From: Promicromonospora sukumoe 327MFSha3.1
GTDB lineage: Bacteria > Actinomycetota > Actinomycetes > Actinomycetales > Cellulomonadaceae
Length of the DNA: 64,000 nucleotides
Assembly: GCF_000385135.1 (NCBI RefSeq)
Contig: NZ_ARQM01000006.1
Span: forward strand, 1-64,000
Reading direction: 5' to 3'
Shown: piece after piece, positions 16,292 through 25,773 of the stretch
How positions within the stretch are numbered: position 1 is the stretch's first letter
Layout of the letters: every line of letters starts with the position of its first letter
Position numbers and translations under genes: made by a program
Notes under the pieces: generated by a model
Told to the model about the DNA's origin: nothing
What the model saw: only the letters and a program-made list of their open reading frames with translations
The model's database searches: none

Positions 16292-16741
16292 TCAGCCGGC
16301 GACGACCTGGACGCCGATCTTGGCCGACACCTCGGGGTGCAGGCGGATCGACACCGTGTAGTCACCGGTCGTCTTGATGGACTGACCGATCTCGATCTTG
16401 CGCTTGTCGACCGACGGGCCACCGGCAGCGGCAACCGCACCGGCGATGTCCGCCGTGGTCACCGCGCCGAACAGACGGCCACCGGGGCCGGCGTTCGCCG
16501 TGACGACGACCGGCTTCGCGGACAGCGAGGAGGCCAGGGCCTTCGCGTCGTCCAGCGAGGCGATCTCGCGGGTCTTGCGAGCCTTGCGGATCGCGTTGAT
16601 GTCGGACTCGGCGCCCTTGGTCCAAGGGGTCGCCAGCGAACGCGGGATGAGGAAGTTACGGGCGTACCCGTCCTTCACCTCAACAACGTCGCCGGGCTCG
16701 CCCAGGCCGGTCACCTCGTGGGTCAGGATCAGCTTTGCCAT
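16292..16741 (-). CDS. rplI: 50S ribosomal protein L9
   Basis: This 149-residue ribosomal protein binds 23S rRNA with its N-terminal domain. The first 50 residues have the conserved L9 pattern ([29 protein letters not shown] split in the text), followed by the long connecting helix and the C-terminal domain ([14 protein letters not shown]). It is the last gene of the rpsF-ssb-rpsR-rplI operon and starts 17 nt after rpsR. The length is normal. It is followed by an intrinsic terminator. Confidence 0.98.
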   Translation of the reverse strand: MAKLILTHEVTGLGEPGDVVEVKDGYARNFLIPRSLATPWTKGAESDINAIRKARKTREIASLDDAKALASSLSAKPVVVTANAGPGGRLFGAVTTADIAGAVAAAGGPSVDKRKIEIGQSIKTTGDYTVSIRLHPEVSAKIGVQVVAG

Positions 16742-16758
16742 TGTTCTCGATCCCTTCC

Positions 16759-16995
16759 TCAGCGAGCCGTCGACGTGTACGGCAGCAGGGCCATCTCGCG
16801 GGCGTTCTTCACGGCCTTCGCGATCTGGCGCTGCTCCTGGACGGAGACGCCGGTGACGCGACGGGCACGGATCTTTCCGCGGTCGGAGATGAACTTGCGC
16901 AGCAGCGCCGTGTCCTTGTAGTCGATGTTGGCGATCTTCGCGGACTTCAGCGGGTTGATCTTCTTCTTGGGCTTGCGCACCACAGGCTTCGCCAT
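16759..16995 (-). CDS. rpsR: 30S ribosomal protein S18 (cysteine-free form)
   Basis: This 78-residue small-subunit protein forms a pair with S6 on 16S r[25 protein letters not shown] is the conserved core (residues about 25-46). The CxxC motif of zinc-binding S18 proteins is absent: the segment reads [11 protein letters not shown], and the later Cys is replaced in [10 protein letters not shown]. It is therefore the zinc-independent form at the main ribosomal locus. It lies between ssb and rplI in one operon. Confidence 0.98.
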   Translation of the reverse strand: MAKPVVRKPKKKINPLKSAKIANIDYKDTALLRKFISDRGKIRARRVTGVSVQEQRQIAKAVKNAREMALLPYTSTAR

Positions 16996-17074
16996 GGTGT
17001 TGCTCCTTCGTCAGGTGCTGCTCACTTCGCCTGGCGGGCTGCATGAGCACAAAAGGTGAACTGGGGGGTGCCGA

Positions 17075-17623
17075 TCAGAACGGCGGGTCGTCCGAGAACG
17101 AGCCGCCCGACGACGCCGGGCCTGCCGTGGCCCACGGGTCGTCATTGCTCTGACCGCCACCGGAAGAGCTGAATCCTCCGCCGGAGCCGCCGCCCTGCTG
17201 GCCGCCGCCTCCGTTGTAGCCACCACCGCCGCCGCCACCGAAGCCGCCGCCACCGGACCGCTGGGCCCGGGTGACCTTGGCCGTGGCGTAGCGCAGGGAC
17301 GGACCGATCTCGTCCACCTGCAGCTCCACGACGGTGCGCTTCTCGCCCTCACGGGTCTCGTACGAGCGCTGGACCAGGCGACCCTGCGCGATGACGCGCG
17401 TGCCCTTGGTCAGCGACTCCGCGACACTCTCCGCGGCCTCGCGCCAGATCGAGCAGCGCATGAACAGGGTCTCCCCGTCCTTCCACTCGTTGCTCTGGCG
17501 GTCGAAGGTCCGCGGGGTCGACGCCACCGTGAAGTTGGCGACCGCCGCACCGGAAGGGGTGAAGCGCAGCTCCGGGTCCCCGGTGAGGTTCCCGATCACT
17601 GTGATGACAGTTTCACCAGCCAT
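17075..17623 (-). CDS. ssb: Single-stranded DNA-binding protein
   Basis: This is a 182-residue protein. The OB-fold domain fills residues 1-115 ([47 protein letters not shown]). A Gly-rich, Gln-containing disordered linker follows, then the acidic tip SDDPPF, which recruits DNA-repair and replication partners. I start it at ATG 17623 (MAGETVITV), which has GAGG upstream; the open frame extends 20 residues further without a plausible site. It is encoded between the genes of S6 and S18, the usual arrangement. Confidence 0.97.
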   Translation of the reverse strand: MAGETVITVIGNLTGDPELRFTPSGAAVANFTVASTPRTFDRQSNEWKDGETLFMRCSIWREAAESVAESLTKGTRVIAQGRLVQRSYETREGEKRTVVELQVDEIGPSLRYATAKVTRAQRSGGGGFGGGGGGGYNGGGGQQGGGSGGGFSSSGGGQSNDDPWATAGPASSGGSFSDDPPF

Positions 17624-17733
17624 GCCAATTCCTCGATTCAGTCGACGTTCCGTACGCGTTGTCCGGGCTCGCGGTGAATGCAACCACGAACCACTGACAC
17701 TCGCGCGGGCGTTGGAGGTTCAGATCCGACGAC

Positions 17734-18024
17734 TTACTTGTCGCCGGTGCGCAGGATCTTGGTACGGAGGACGACCTCGTTGAGGCCGAGCTGCCGGTCC
17801 AGCTCCTTGGCGGTGTCCGACGTCGAGGTGAAGTCGACGACGGCGTAGATGCCCTCGGACTTCTTCGCGATGTCGAACGCGAGGCGGCGACGGCCCCAGA
17901 TGTCCACCTTGTCGACGGAGCCACCCTCGGTCGAGATGACCGACAGGTACTTGTCGAGCGACGGGGCAACGGTGCGCTCCTCGACCTCCGGGTCCAGGAT
18001 CACCATCAGTTCGTACTGACGCAT
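17734..18024 (-). CDS. rpsF: 30S ribosomal protein S6
   Basis: This 96-residue protein binds 16S rRNA as a heterodimer with S18. The conserved start [19 protein letters not shown] and the later [18 protein letters not shown] are typical. ATG 18024 is preceded by GGAGGTGGG at good spacing, whereas the in-frame GTG at 18036 overlaps that site. It is the first gene of the operon rpsF-ssb-rpsR-rplI. The promoter must lie in the 200 nt upstream, between it and ponA. Confidence 0.98.
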   Translation of the reverse strand: MRQYELMVILDPEVEERTVAPSLDKYLSVISTEGGSVDKVDIWGRRRLAFDIAKKSEGIYAVVDFTSTSDTAKELDRQLGLNEVVLRTKILRTGDK

Positions 18025-18185
18025 GTGTATACCCACCTCCTCTGGTCTCAGCGGTCACGGTCGTTCCGTGACAGGAGGGTTCACAGCAAGGGTCAAGCCT
18101 ACCTGGCATGTGCGCGACGACGGAAACGAGCGCGGGAGACCCCTCTCACACCTCCGCGGGGCCGGTGCCGGGCCCCGGGAACGCC

Positions 18186-18219
18186 CGAGGGGCCGCCTCC
18201 CGCAGGAGACGACCCCTCG
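18186..18219 (-). terminator. Hairpin terminator after ponA
   Basis: Arms 18186-18200 (CGAGGGGCCGCCTCC) and 18205-18219 pair over 15 positions, counting two G-U pairs, with a 4-nt loop. It lies just past the stop of the penicillin-binding protein gene at 18239 and separates it from rpsF on the same strand. Confidence 0.65.
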
Positions 18220-18238
18220 ACCATCGGCAGCCGGACGG

Positions 18239-20824
18239 CTACGGGCTGCTGTTCCCGTTGCCGCCACCGCCGCCACCACCGCCGCCGCCTCCGCCACCGC
18301 CGGTCGGCTCGCCGGTCGGGAGACCGACGTCCGGACCCGACGAGACGATCAGCTGCACCGGGCTGCCCGACTCCACCTGCGTGCCCTCGCCGGGGCTGAC
18401 GTCGATGACGGTGCCCTGCCGGACGTCGTCGGACGGCTGGTACTGGACGACCGGTTCGAGGCCGGCGCCCTGGAGCTTGCCGCGGGCGCTGCCCTCGCTG
18501 CTGCCGATCAGGCCGCCCGGCACATTGGTGGCCTCGGGCTGCTCAGGTCCGGTCGAGACCTCGACCCGGATGCCCGAGCCGCGCGGCACCTCCTGCCCCT
18601 CCTTCTCCACGGAGAGCACGGTGCTCGGCGGCTGGTCGCTCGGGACCTCCACGAGCTGCGGGTTCAGCCCGGCGCCGGAGATTGCGGCCGCGGCGGCCGC
18701 GAACTGCTGGCCCACGAGCCCGGTCGGGACCATCACCATCTGGTCCTCCGAAGGCGTCGGCGACGGGGTCGGCGTGGGCGACGGCTTGGGGGCCGGCGGC
18801 ACGTAGGGCGGGAACTCCTCGACCTCCATGCCCTTCGTGATCTCCTGCATGTACTGCGTCCAGGCTGTGACCGGCCAGGTACCACCGGTCAGGCTGCCGC
18901 CGGCCCACTGGCCGAACGGCGTGATGGTCTCCTCGCCGCCCTTCTCGCTGGTCTGGTAGAGACCCACCACCGTCGCGAGCTGCGGGATGTAGCCCGCGAA
19001 CCAGGCCGACCTGTTGTTGTTCGTGGAGCCGGTCTTGCCGGCGACGGGGCGCTGCTTCCCGTCCGGGCCGAGCAGCTCCTTCGCGGGGACTCCGGAGCCC
19101 TCGTTGACGACCTGCTCCATCGCATAGGTGGCCTTGGCCATCACGACGGGGTCGATGATGTCCTTCTTGGTGTTCTCGCCGCTGAACTGCCAGACGTCCT
19201 CCTCGCCCCGCTTCACCGACGTCAGGATGTGCGTCTCGTGCCGTGTGCCCTGCGCCGCGAACGTGGCGTAGGCGCCCGCCAGATCCACCGGGCGCACGTT
19301 GGACGTACCGAGCACGTTGGACAGCTCGTCGTTGGTCGCTTCCTTGGGGATGCCCGCCCGGATCGCGACGTCCTGCGACTTCTTCGCCCCGATCTCGACG
19401 TTGAGCTGCGCGTAGACGGTGTTCACGGAGTTCGCCGTGGCGTCGACCAGGTCGATGTCGCCGTACGACTCACCGCCTGATCCGGCGGGACCAAAGTTGG
19501 TGAGCTCCTTCTCCGTCTCGACCCCGTCCACCTGCTCGGTCCAGCCCGGGATCTGCATCGGGCTGTTGCCGTTGTAGTACTCGTTGAGCTCGTGATCCTC
19601 CTCGAGCGCGCCGATGAGGGTGAACGGCTTGAACGTCGAGCCACCCTGCGCCTTGCCGTCCGTGGCGGAGTTGAACTGGACCTCCTCGTAGTTCTTGCCG
19701 CCGTACAGGGCGCGGATCGCGCCGTCCTTCGGGTCGATCGACACGATCGAGACGCCCAGCCGCTTGGAGGCGGCACCCTCGCCCTTGTACGGGATGGTGT
19801 TCGCGGCCTTGACCGCGGCCTTCTGGAACTTCGAGTTGATCGTCGTGTGGATCTCATAACCGTTGGTCATGAGCTCCTCCTCGCTGATGTTCGCCCCGTC
19901 GGGGTCGGCGAGCTCCTTGCGGACCTCCTCGAGCAGGTAGCCCACCTGGCCGGCGCGCGAGGCCGGCTTGTACTCGATGGGCTCGGGGAAGGTGGCGGAC
20001 TTGCGCTCCTCCTGCGTGATGTAGCCCATGTCGGCCATGTTCCGCAGCACACGGGCCCACTTCTGCTCCGCGACGGCCTTCGACTCCTCGCCGAAGCGCG
20101 GGTCCCAGTACGACGGCGACGGGATGATGCCCACCAGCATCGCGGTCTCCGAGACGGTGAGCTCGGCCGCCGGCTTGTTGAAGTACGCCTTCGCCGCGGC
20201 CTCGAACCCGTAGGCGCCGCGGCCCAGGTAGATGCTGTTGACGTAGCCCTCGAGGATCTCGTCCTTCGTCTTCTCCTGGTCCACCTTCAGGGCCAGGATG
20301 ATCTCGCGGAACTTGTCCGCGTAGGAGGACTGGCCCGGCTCGTAGTACGTGTTCTCCACGTACTGCTGCGTCAGCGTCGACGCGCCCTGGCGGCCGCCGC
20401 CGGTCACGTTGCTGATGGCCGCGCGGACGATACCCAGCGGGTCGACGCCCATGTGGTCCTCGAAGCCCTGGTCCTCGGACGCGATGACGGCCTGGCCGAC
20501 GTACGGGGGCAGCTCGTCGAGCTTGCGGATCGTGCGGTCGACCGCCGCGAACTTCCCCATCACCTTGTTGTCGGCGTAGTAGACCGTGGTGGTCTGCGAG
20601 CCGATCGACGCGCGCGCGTCGGGCACCGGCCAGCCGATCCAGCCGGCGGTGAACACACCGACCCCGAGCGACAGCAGGGTCAGCCCGGTGCCGACGACCA
20701 CGCGCCACGACGGGATCCACGCGCGCAGGCCCGTGCGATGCGGCCGCGGGTAGTTCCAGATGCCACGCCGGCGTCGGGGCGTCTGCGGCCAGATCGGAAT
20801 CGGAGAGGGACTCCTGTTCGCCAC
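18239..20824 (-). CDS. ponA: Class A penicillin-binding protein with PASTA domains
   Basis: This is an 861-residue bifunctional peptidoglycan synthase. A basic cytoplasmic N-terminus precedes one transmembrane helix (about residues 44-64). The GT51 glycosyltransferase spans about 80-260, with catalytic Glu117 in SEDQGFEDHMG. The transpeptidase spans about 355-665, with SxxK at Ser396 (GGSTFKPF), SVN at 466-468 and KTG at 597-599. Two PASTA repeats (about 693-760 and 765-833) follow and bind muropeptides or lipid II. The tail is a run of about 14 glycines. GTG 20824 has GAGGAAGA upstream. A close paralogue lies immediately upstream at 21029-23605. The gene symbol follows the family's usual name; orthology to one particular PonA was not tested. 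Confidence 0.93.
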   Translation of the reverse strand: MANRSPSPIPIWPQTPRRRRGIWNYPRPHRTGLRAWIPSWRVVVGTGLTLLSLGVGVFTAGWIGWPVPDARASIGSQTTTVYYADNKVMGKFAAVDRTIRKLDELPPYVGQAVIASEDQGFEDHMGVDPLGIVRAAISNVTGGGRQGASTLTQQYVENTYYEPGQSSYADKFREIILALKVDQEKTKDEILEGYVNSIYLGRGAYGFEAAAKAYFNKPAAELTVSETAMLVGIIPSPSYWDPRFGEESKAVAEQKWARVLRNMADMGYITQEERKSATFPEPIEYKPASRAGQVGYLLEEVRKELADPDGANISEEELMTNGYEIHTTINSKFQKAAVKAANTIPYKGEGAASKRLGVSIVSIDPKDGAIRALYGGKNYEEVQFNSATDGKAQGGSTFKPFTLIGALEEDHELNEYYNGNSPMQIPGWTEQVDGVETEKELTNFGPAGSGGESYGDIDLVDATANSVNTVYAQLNVEIGAKKSQDVAIRAGIPKEATNDELSNVLGTSNVRPVDLAGAYATFAAQGTRHETHILTSVKRGEEDVWQFSGENTKKDIIDPVVMAKATYAMEQVVNEGSGVPAKELLGPDGKQRPVAGKTGSTNNNRSAWFAGYIPQLATVVGLYQTSEKGGEETITPFGQWAGGSLTGGTWPVTAWTQYMQEITKGMEVEEFPPYVPPAPKPSPTPTPSPTPSEDQMVMVPTGLVGQQFAAAAAAISGAGLNPQLVEVPSDQPPSTVLSVEKEGQEVPRGSGIRVEVSTGPEQPEATNVPGGLIGSSEGSARGKLQGAGLEPVVQYQPSDDVRQGTVIDVSPGEGTQVESGSPVQLIVSSGPDVGLPTGEPTGGGGGGGGGGGGGGNGNSSP

Positions 20825-21028
20825 GTCTTCCTCGTTCCTCGAATCAGTTCAGTGGGCGCACTGAACCGTCGAAACGATAGAGGATCGATGTTCGTAGCAA
20901 GTAGCACAAACGCGGTTTCTCTGTGTACGGCCCGTGTCCGCGACACGGGTCACAAAGGCTGCTGCCGGCGCCGATCGGGCCTTTTCACCCGGTATTTCAC
21001 CCGACGCCGGCGGCGCCCCCGGAGACCG

Positions 21029-23605
21029 CTATCCGAAGATCCCGCCGCCGTCCTCAGACGGGTCGTCGGTCGGGTCTTCGCCGGGTCCCGTGGACACCAC
21101 GAGGGTCACGTCACTGCCCTTCGGCACCTCCGTACCCTCGCCCGGGTCCACCGAGATCACCGAGCCCTCCGGCACGGTGTCCGACGGCGCCTCCTGCACG
21201 ACCGGGTTGAGCCCGGCGTCCTGGAGCGCCTGCTCGGCGTCGCCCTGATCCTGGTTGGTCAGGCCCCACGGCACCGACGTGGTCTCCTCCTCCGCGCCGG
21301 AGCCGTTCGAGACCTGGACCTGGATGCTGGTGTTCCGCTCGACCTCCTCGCCGGCGCGGTCGACGGCGAGGACCGTGCCCGGGGGCTCGGGGCTGTCCAC
21401 GTCGACCTGCACCGCGACGAGCTGGAGGTTCGCGAGCGTGGCGGAGGCATCCGTGAACTGCTGGCCCACCAGGTTGTCGGGCACCACGACCATCTCCTCG
21501 GCCTCCTCGGAGGGGCTCTCGGACGGCGTCGGCGAGATGGAAGGCTCGGGGACCGGCATCTCGTAGGGCGGGAACTCGACGACGTCCATGCCCTCGGTGG
21601 CCTTGGCCATGTACTCGGCCCAGGCCGTCACGGGCCAGGTACCGCCGGTCAGCCCGGTGAGGCCCATCTCCTTCCACTCCCCGAAGGGCGTGATCTGCTG
21701 GTACTCACCCTTGCCGTCGCGGGCCTCGCGGTCGTACTGGTACAGGCCGACGACGGTGGCGAGCTGCGGCACGTAGCCCGCGAACCAGGCCGACCTGTTG
21801 CTGTTCGACGTGCCGGTCTTGCCCGCGACCGGGCGGGGCGTGACGCCGTCGGGGCCCACGAGGTGCGAGGCCGGCTCGCCGGAGCCCTCCTGGACCACCT
21901 GGGTCAGGGCGTAGGTGGTGGCCGCCATCACCTCGGGCTCGAACTCCGTCTCGGAGGGGCCGCTCCACTGGTGAAGCGTCATGTCGCCGTCCTTGACCTC
22001 GGCCACAAGGTGGGGGGTCGTCCGGGTGCCCTGCGACGCGAAGGTCGAGTAGGCGCGGGCGATGTCGATGTTGTGCACGCTCGCGGTGCCGAGCACGTTG
22101 GCGAGGTTGGGGGCGACGATCTCGTTGCCCGCGGCGTCCGTCTCGGGGATGCCCGCGCGGGTGGCGACGTCCTTCGTCTTCGCCGGGCCCACCTCGACGT
22201 TGAGATGCACGTAGGCCGTGTTGACCGAGTTCGCCGTGGCGTCGAGCAGGGACACGTTCGGGTAGCTCTCGCCGTAGGGCGGCTGGCCGAAGTTGGTGAG
22301 GACCGCCTGCTCCTCCTCACCGGTCTCGGCATTCCGGTTGTTGTAGCCCTCGATCTCCTGCGGGGACGTGCCGTCGTAGGTCTTGGTCAGCGGGATGCCC
22401 TGCTCGAGGGCCGCGACCAGGGTGAAGGGTTTGAACGTAGAACCCGCCTGGGCGATGTCCTGCGTCGCCGAGTTCGTGGGGTAGGTGCCGTAGTCCGGGC
22501 CGCCGTAGAGCGCCCTGATCGCGCCCGAGGACGGGTCGATCGAGGTGAGCGACGCGCGCGTGTTCTCGTCGGCGTCCTTGGGCAGCGCCATCGTCTCGGC
22601 CGCGGCCGCCTGCATCTTGCGGTCGATCGTGGTCTTGATGGAGAACCCGCCGGTGGTGAGCTGGGCCTCCTGGATGTTCGCCCCGTCCGGATCCGCGAGC
22701 TCCTTGGCGACCGCTTCCAGCAGGTACGCGGTCTGCGGGTTGCCCGAGCCCTGCGTGTACTCCTTGAGCTTCGGGAACTCCGCCGCGGCGCGGTCGTCCT
22801 TCGTGATCACGCCGGACTCGAGCATGAAGTCGAGGGTGCGGCCCCACCGCGCCTTGGCCTGGGCCTGGGCGTCCTCGCCCTGCCGCGGGTCCCAGTAGGT
22901 GGGGTTCGGGATGATGCCCGCCAGGAACGCCGACTCGGAGATGGTCATCTTCTTGGCCGAGTGCCCGAAGTACGCCTGGGAGGCGGCCTCGATGCCGTAG
23001 GCGCCGCGTCCCAGGTAGATGGTGTTCATGTACCCCTCGAGCACCTCGTCCTTGGACTGCTCCTGGGTCACCTTGAGCGCGAGGATCGCCTCGCGGAACT
23101 TGTCCGCGTAGGTGGCCTCGCCCACGCCGATGTAGTAGTTCTCCACGTACTGCTGCGTGAGGGTCGACGCGCCCTGCTGGGCGCCGCCGGTCACGTTGTT
23201 GAGCGCAGCGCGGGCGATGCCCAGCGGGTTGATGCCCATGTGGGTACGGAAGCTCTGGTCCTCCGACGAGATCACGGCCTCGGCGACGTACGGTGGCAGG
23301 TCCGCGAGCGCCACGATGGTGCGGTTCTCGGCCGCGAACTTCCCCAGCGGCTTGCCGTCGGAGTAGTAGACCGTCGTGGTCTCGGAGCGCACGGTGTTCA
23401 GCTCGCCGGGGACGGTGATGTCCACCCAGGCGGACAGGACGACTCCCGCGGCGAGGGACGTACCGGCCAGCAGGGTTCCCACGACGAACCGCCACGACGG
23501 GACCCACGCGCGGATCCCGGTGCGGTACGGCCGGGGATAGTTCCAGATTCCCTGCCGGCGCCGGGGCGTCTGCGGCCAGATCGGAGAGGGACTCCAGTGC
23601 GACAC
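21029..23605 (-). CDS. Class A penicillin-binding protein with PASTA domains, tandem paralogue
   Basis: This protein has about 858 residues from GTG 23605, which has AAGAGG five bases upstream; the frame is open to a GTG at 23656 without a site. Domain order is the same as in its neighbour: the shared N-terminal segment WPQTPRRR.GIWNYPRPYR, one membrane helix, GT51 with SEDQSFRTHMG, and a transpeptidase with GSTFKPF, ANSVNT and AGKTGTSN. Two PASTA repeats follow, and the tail is short and lacks the Gly run. The two proteins are clearly duplicates and are transcribed in the same direction, 204 nt apart. They probably share peptidoglycan synthesis, perhaps at different sites (septum and pole) or growth stages; that division is inference. 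Confidence 0.92.
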   Translation of the reverse strand: MSHWSPSPIWPQTPRRRQGIWNYPRPYRTGIRAWVPSWRFVVGTLLAGTSLAAGVVLSAWVDITVPGELNTVRSETTTVYYSDGKPLGKFAAENRTIVALADLPPYVAEAVISSEDQSFRTHMGINPLGIARAALNNVTGGAQQGASTLTQQYVENYYIGVGEATYADKFREAILALKVTQEQSKDEVLEGYMNTIYLGRGAYGIEAASQAYFGHSAKKMTISESAFLAGIIPNPTYWDPRQGEDAQAQAKARWGRTLDFMLESGVITKDDRAAAEFPKLKEYTQGSGNPQTAYLLEAVAKELADPDGANIQEAQLTTGGFSIKTTIDRKMQAAAAETMALPKDADENTRASLTSIDPSSGAIRALYGGPDYGTYPTNSATQDIAQAGSTFKPFTLVAALEQGIPLTKTYDGTSPQEIEGYNNRNAETGEEEQAVLTNFGQPPYGESYPNVSLLDATANSVNTAYVHLNVEVGPAKTKDVATRAGIPETDAAGNEIVAPNLANVLGTASVHNIDIARAYSTFASQGTRTTPHLVAEVKDGDMTLHQWSGPSETEFEPEVMAATTYALTQVVQEGSGEPASHLVGPDGVTPRPVAGKTGTSNSNRSAWFAGYVPQLATVVGLYQYDREARDGKGEYQQITPFGEWKEMGLTGLTGGTWPVTAWAEYMAKATEGMDVVEFPPYEMPVPEPSISPTPSESPSEEAEEMVVVPDNLVGQQFTDASATLANLQLVAVQVDVDSPEPPGTVLAVDRAGEEVERNTSIQVQVSNGSGAEEETTSVPWGLTNQDQGDAEQALQDAGLNPVVQEAPSDTVPEGSVISVDPGEGTEVPKGSDVTLVVSTGPGEDPTDDPSEDGGGIFG

Positions 23606-23856
23606 GACAGCCTCTTCCTCGTTCGGACTCGGGGCCCGTCGGTGTGCGATGCGCACGTGCCGGTCGGACCACCCGAAACCATAGGGGATTCACCCTCTAG
23701 CGCAGTAGCCACATCCGCCGCACCGACGCAACCGGAAGATTTCAGCGCATGGTCAACGCAGTCCGTCTGCCCTCACTTCACATTTCTTCCACTTCTTCGA
23801 TGGAACCCCTTGCCGGGCGCAGCGGATTGCGCCCCGCCGGGACCGTGCTTATCCTC

Positions 23857-23879
23857 CGATGTATCGACTCGATACATCG
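23857..23879. promoter_or_regulatory. PadR-type operator, 10-bp perfect inverted repeat
   Basis: CGATGTATCG (23857-23866) and CGATACATCG (23870-23879) are exact inverted repeats with a 3-nt spacer. The ATGT...ACAT half-sites match those known for PadR-family regulators. It sits 50 nt before the padR start and just upstream of a TATTTA -10-like box (23888-23893), so binding would block the promoter. This suggests autoregulation of the padR-ino1 operon. Confidence 0.75.
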
Positions 23880-23929
23880 TGCCGAAGTATTTAACCCGGC
23901 CTGCCGGGTCATCCAGGAGGGAGGTCGCC

Positions 23930-24577
23930 GTGCGTAGTCGGTCCGACGTGCTGGAGACCGCCGTCCTCGGCCTGCTCAACGAGTCCCCGTTGCACGGCTA
24001 CGAGCTGCGCAAGCGGCTCAACCTCGTGCTCGGCTCGTTCCGCGCCTTCTCGTACGGCACGCTCTACCCGGCCCTCAAGGGCCTGGTCACCCGGGGTCTG
24101 ATCGCGACCACCGAGAGCGACCCGACGCCGCCGTCGCCCCGCAAGGTGAAGGCCGGGATTCCCGGCCGGACCGCCAAGCCCATGCCCCTCGGCCGCCGTC
24201 GTGTGGTCTACGAGCTGACCGCCGAGGGCAAGGAACACCTCCAGTCCGTGCTGGCCACCGCCGGCCCCGCGGCCTGGGAGGACGACAACTTCGACGTCCG
24301 GTTCGCCCTCTTCGGGCAGACCGACGCCGATACCCGCCTCCGCGTGCTGGAAGGCCGGCGCACCCGGCTGACCGAGCGCCTGGAGGCCTTCCGGGAGTCG
24401 ACGACGCATCCGCGGTCGAGGCTCGACGAATATGCGCTGGAGCTGCGGCGCTTCGGGCTCGAGAAGGTCGAGCGCGAGGTGCACTGGCTCGACGGCCTCA
24501 TCTCCACCGAGCGGGGACGCGCCGCGGCGCAGAGCCGCTCACCACAGCAGGAACAAACGAAGAAGGAGCGAGGATGA
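23930..24577 (+). CDS. PadR family transcriptional regulator
   Basis: This 215-residue regulator has an N-terminal PadR winged helix ([46 protein letters not shown]; residues about 5-60). A loop of about 35 residues lies between the wing and [13 protein letters not shown], and the C-terminus carries a helical dimerisation domain of the Vir type. GTG 23930 is preceded by AGGAGGGAGG. A matching palindrome lies just upstream, so it probably represses its own operon. It overlaps ino1 by ATGA (24574-24577). PadR next to inositol-phosphate synthase is a conserved actinobacterial pairing (also seen in Mycobacterium), but the effector is unknown. Confidence 0.93.
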   Translation: MRSRSDVLETAVLGLLNESPLHGYELRKRLNLVLGSFRAFSYGTLYPALKGLVTRGLIATTESDPTPPSPRKVKAGIPGRTAKPMPLGRRRVVYELTAEGKEHLQSVLATAGPAAWEDDNFDVRFALFGQTDADTRLRVLEGRRTRLTERLEAFRESTTHPRSRLDEYALELRRFGLEKVEREVHWLDGLISTERGRAAAQSRSPQQEQTKKERG

Positions 24578-25665
24578 CCTCCATCCGCGTGGGCATCGTC
24601 GGCGTAGGCAACTGCGCCTCGTCCCTGGTCCAGGGCGTGCACTACTACCGTGACGCCGACCCGGCGAGCACCGTCCCGGGCCTTATGCACGTGCAGTTCG
24701 GCGACTACCACGTGTCGGACCTCGAGTTCGTCGCGGCGTTCGACGTGGACGCGAAGAAGGTCGGGTTCGATCTGGCCGAGGCCATCAACGCGTCCGAGAA
24801 CAACACCATCAAGATCGCGGACGTGCCGCCGACCGGCGTGACGGTCCAGCGTGGCCCGACCCTCGATGGTCTGGGCGACTACTACCGCGCCACGATCGAC
24901 GAGTCCACGAAGGAGGCCGTCGACGTCGTCGCAGCGCTGCGCGCCGCCGAGGTCGACGTGCTGGTCTGCTACCTGCCGGTGGGCTCCGAGGAGGCCGCCA
25001 AGTTCTACGCGCAGTGCGCCATCGAGGCGGGTGTCGCGTTCGTCAACGCCCTGCCCGTGTTCATCGCGTCCGACCCGGAGTGGGCCGCGAAGTTCGAGGA
25101 GGCCGGCGTGCCGATCGTCGGCGACGACATCAAGTCGCAGGTCGGGGCCACCATCACGCACCGCGTGCTGGCCAAGCTGTTCGAGGAGCGCGGCGTCGTC
25201 CTGGACCGCACCTACCAGCTCAACGTGGGCGGCAACATGGACTTCAAGAACATGCTGCAGCGCGACCGCCTCGAGTCGAAGAAGCTCTCCAAGACGCAGG
25301 CCGTGACGTCCAACCTGACCGGCCCGCTGGCCGGCAAGAAGGAGGACCGCAACGTCCACATCGGCCCGTCCGACTACGTGGCCTGGCTGGACGACCGCAA
25401 GTGGGCGTACGTGCGGCTCGAGGGCCGCGCGTTCGGCGAGGTGCCGCTCAACCTGGAGTACAAGCTCGAGGTGTGGGACTCCCCCAACTCCGCGGGCATC
25501 ATCATCGACGCGGTGCGGGCCGCCAAGATCGCGAAGGACCGCGGCGTCGGCGGCCCGATCCTGTCGGCGGCGACGTACTTCATGAAGTCGCCGCCCGTGC
25601 AGATGGAGGACACCGCGGGCCGGGCCCAGCTGGAGGCCTTCATCCGCGGCGACATCGAGCGCTGA
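24574..25665 (+). CDS. ino1: Inositol-3-phosphate synthase
   Basis: This 363-residue cytosolic enzyme converts glucose 6-phosphate to 1D-myo-inositol 3-phosphate with NAD, the first step towards mycothiol and phosphatidylinositol. The Rossmann motif [15 protein letters not shown] is at the N-terminus. Conserved segments include [42 protein letters not shown] and [20 protein letters not shown]. The length is that of the short bacterial form. Its ATG lies in the padR stop (ATGA), giving translational coupling. A very strong two-way hairpin ends the transcript. Confidence 0.97.
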   Translation: MTSIRVGIVGVGNCASSLVQGVHYYRDADPASTVPGLMHVQFGDYHVSDLEFVAAFDVDAKKVGFDLAEAINASENNTIKIADVPPTGVTVQRGPTLDGLGDYYRATIDESTKEAVDVVAALRAAEVDVLVCYLPVGSEEAAKFYAQCAIEAGVAFVNALPVFIASDPEWAAKFEEAGVPIVGDDIKSQVGATITHRVLAKLFEERGVVLDRTYQLNVGGNMDFKNMLQRDRLESKKLSKTQAVTSNLTGPLAGKKEDRNVHIGPSDYVAWLDDRKWAYVRLEGRAFGEVPLNLEYKLEVWDSPNSAGIIIDAVRAAKIAKDRGVGGPILSAATYFMKSPPVQMEDTAGRAQLEAFIRGDIER

Positions 25666-25686
25666 CCCGGCGCAGCTGACGCGCCA

Positions 25687-25753
25687 GGCGCCCGCCCGGA
25701 CGTCCGTCCTGTCGAGACCCAGACCTCGACAGGACGGACGCCGGACGGGCGCC
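25687..25753. terminator. Strong bidirectional terminator
   Basis: The inner stem, 25701-25716 with 25725-25740 (CGTCCGTCCTGTCGAG), is perfect over 16 bp with an 8-nt loop. The outer arms 25687-25699 and 25741-25753 extend it by about 12 more pairs past one bulged A. It lies between convergent ino1 (stop 25665) and the subtilase gene (stop 25774). Confidence 0.85.
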
Positions 25754-25773
25754 CCGTTTCGCGGGACCGCCTG

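Noticed and set aside
18239-18310. CCG/GGC microsatellite as a regulatory repeat
   Set aside because: It is the codon run for the poly-glycine tail of the penicillin-binding protein.
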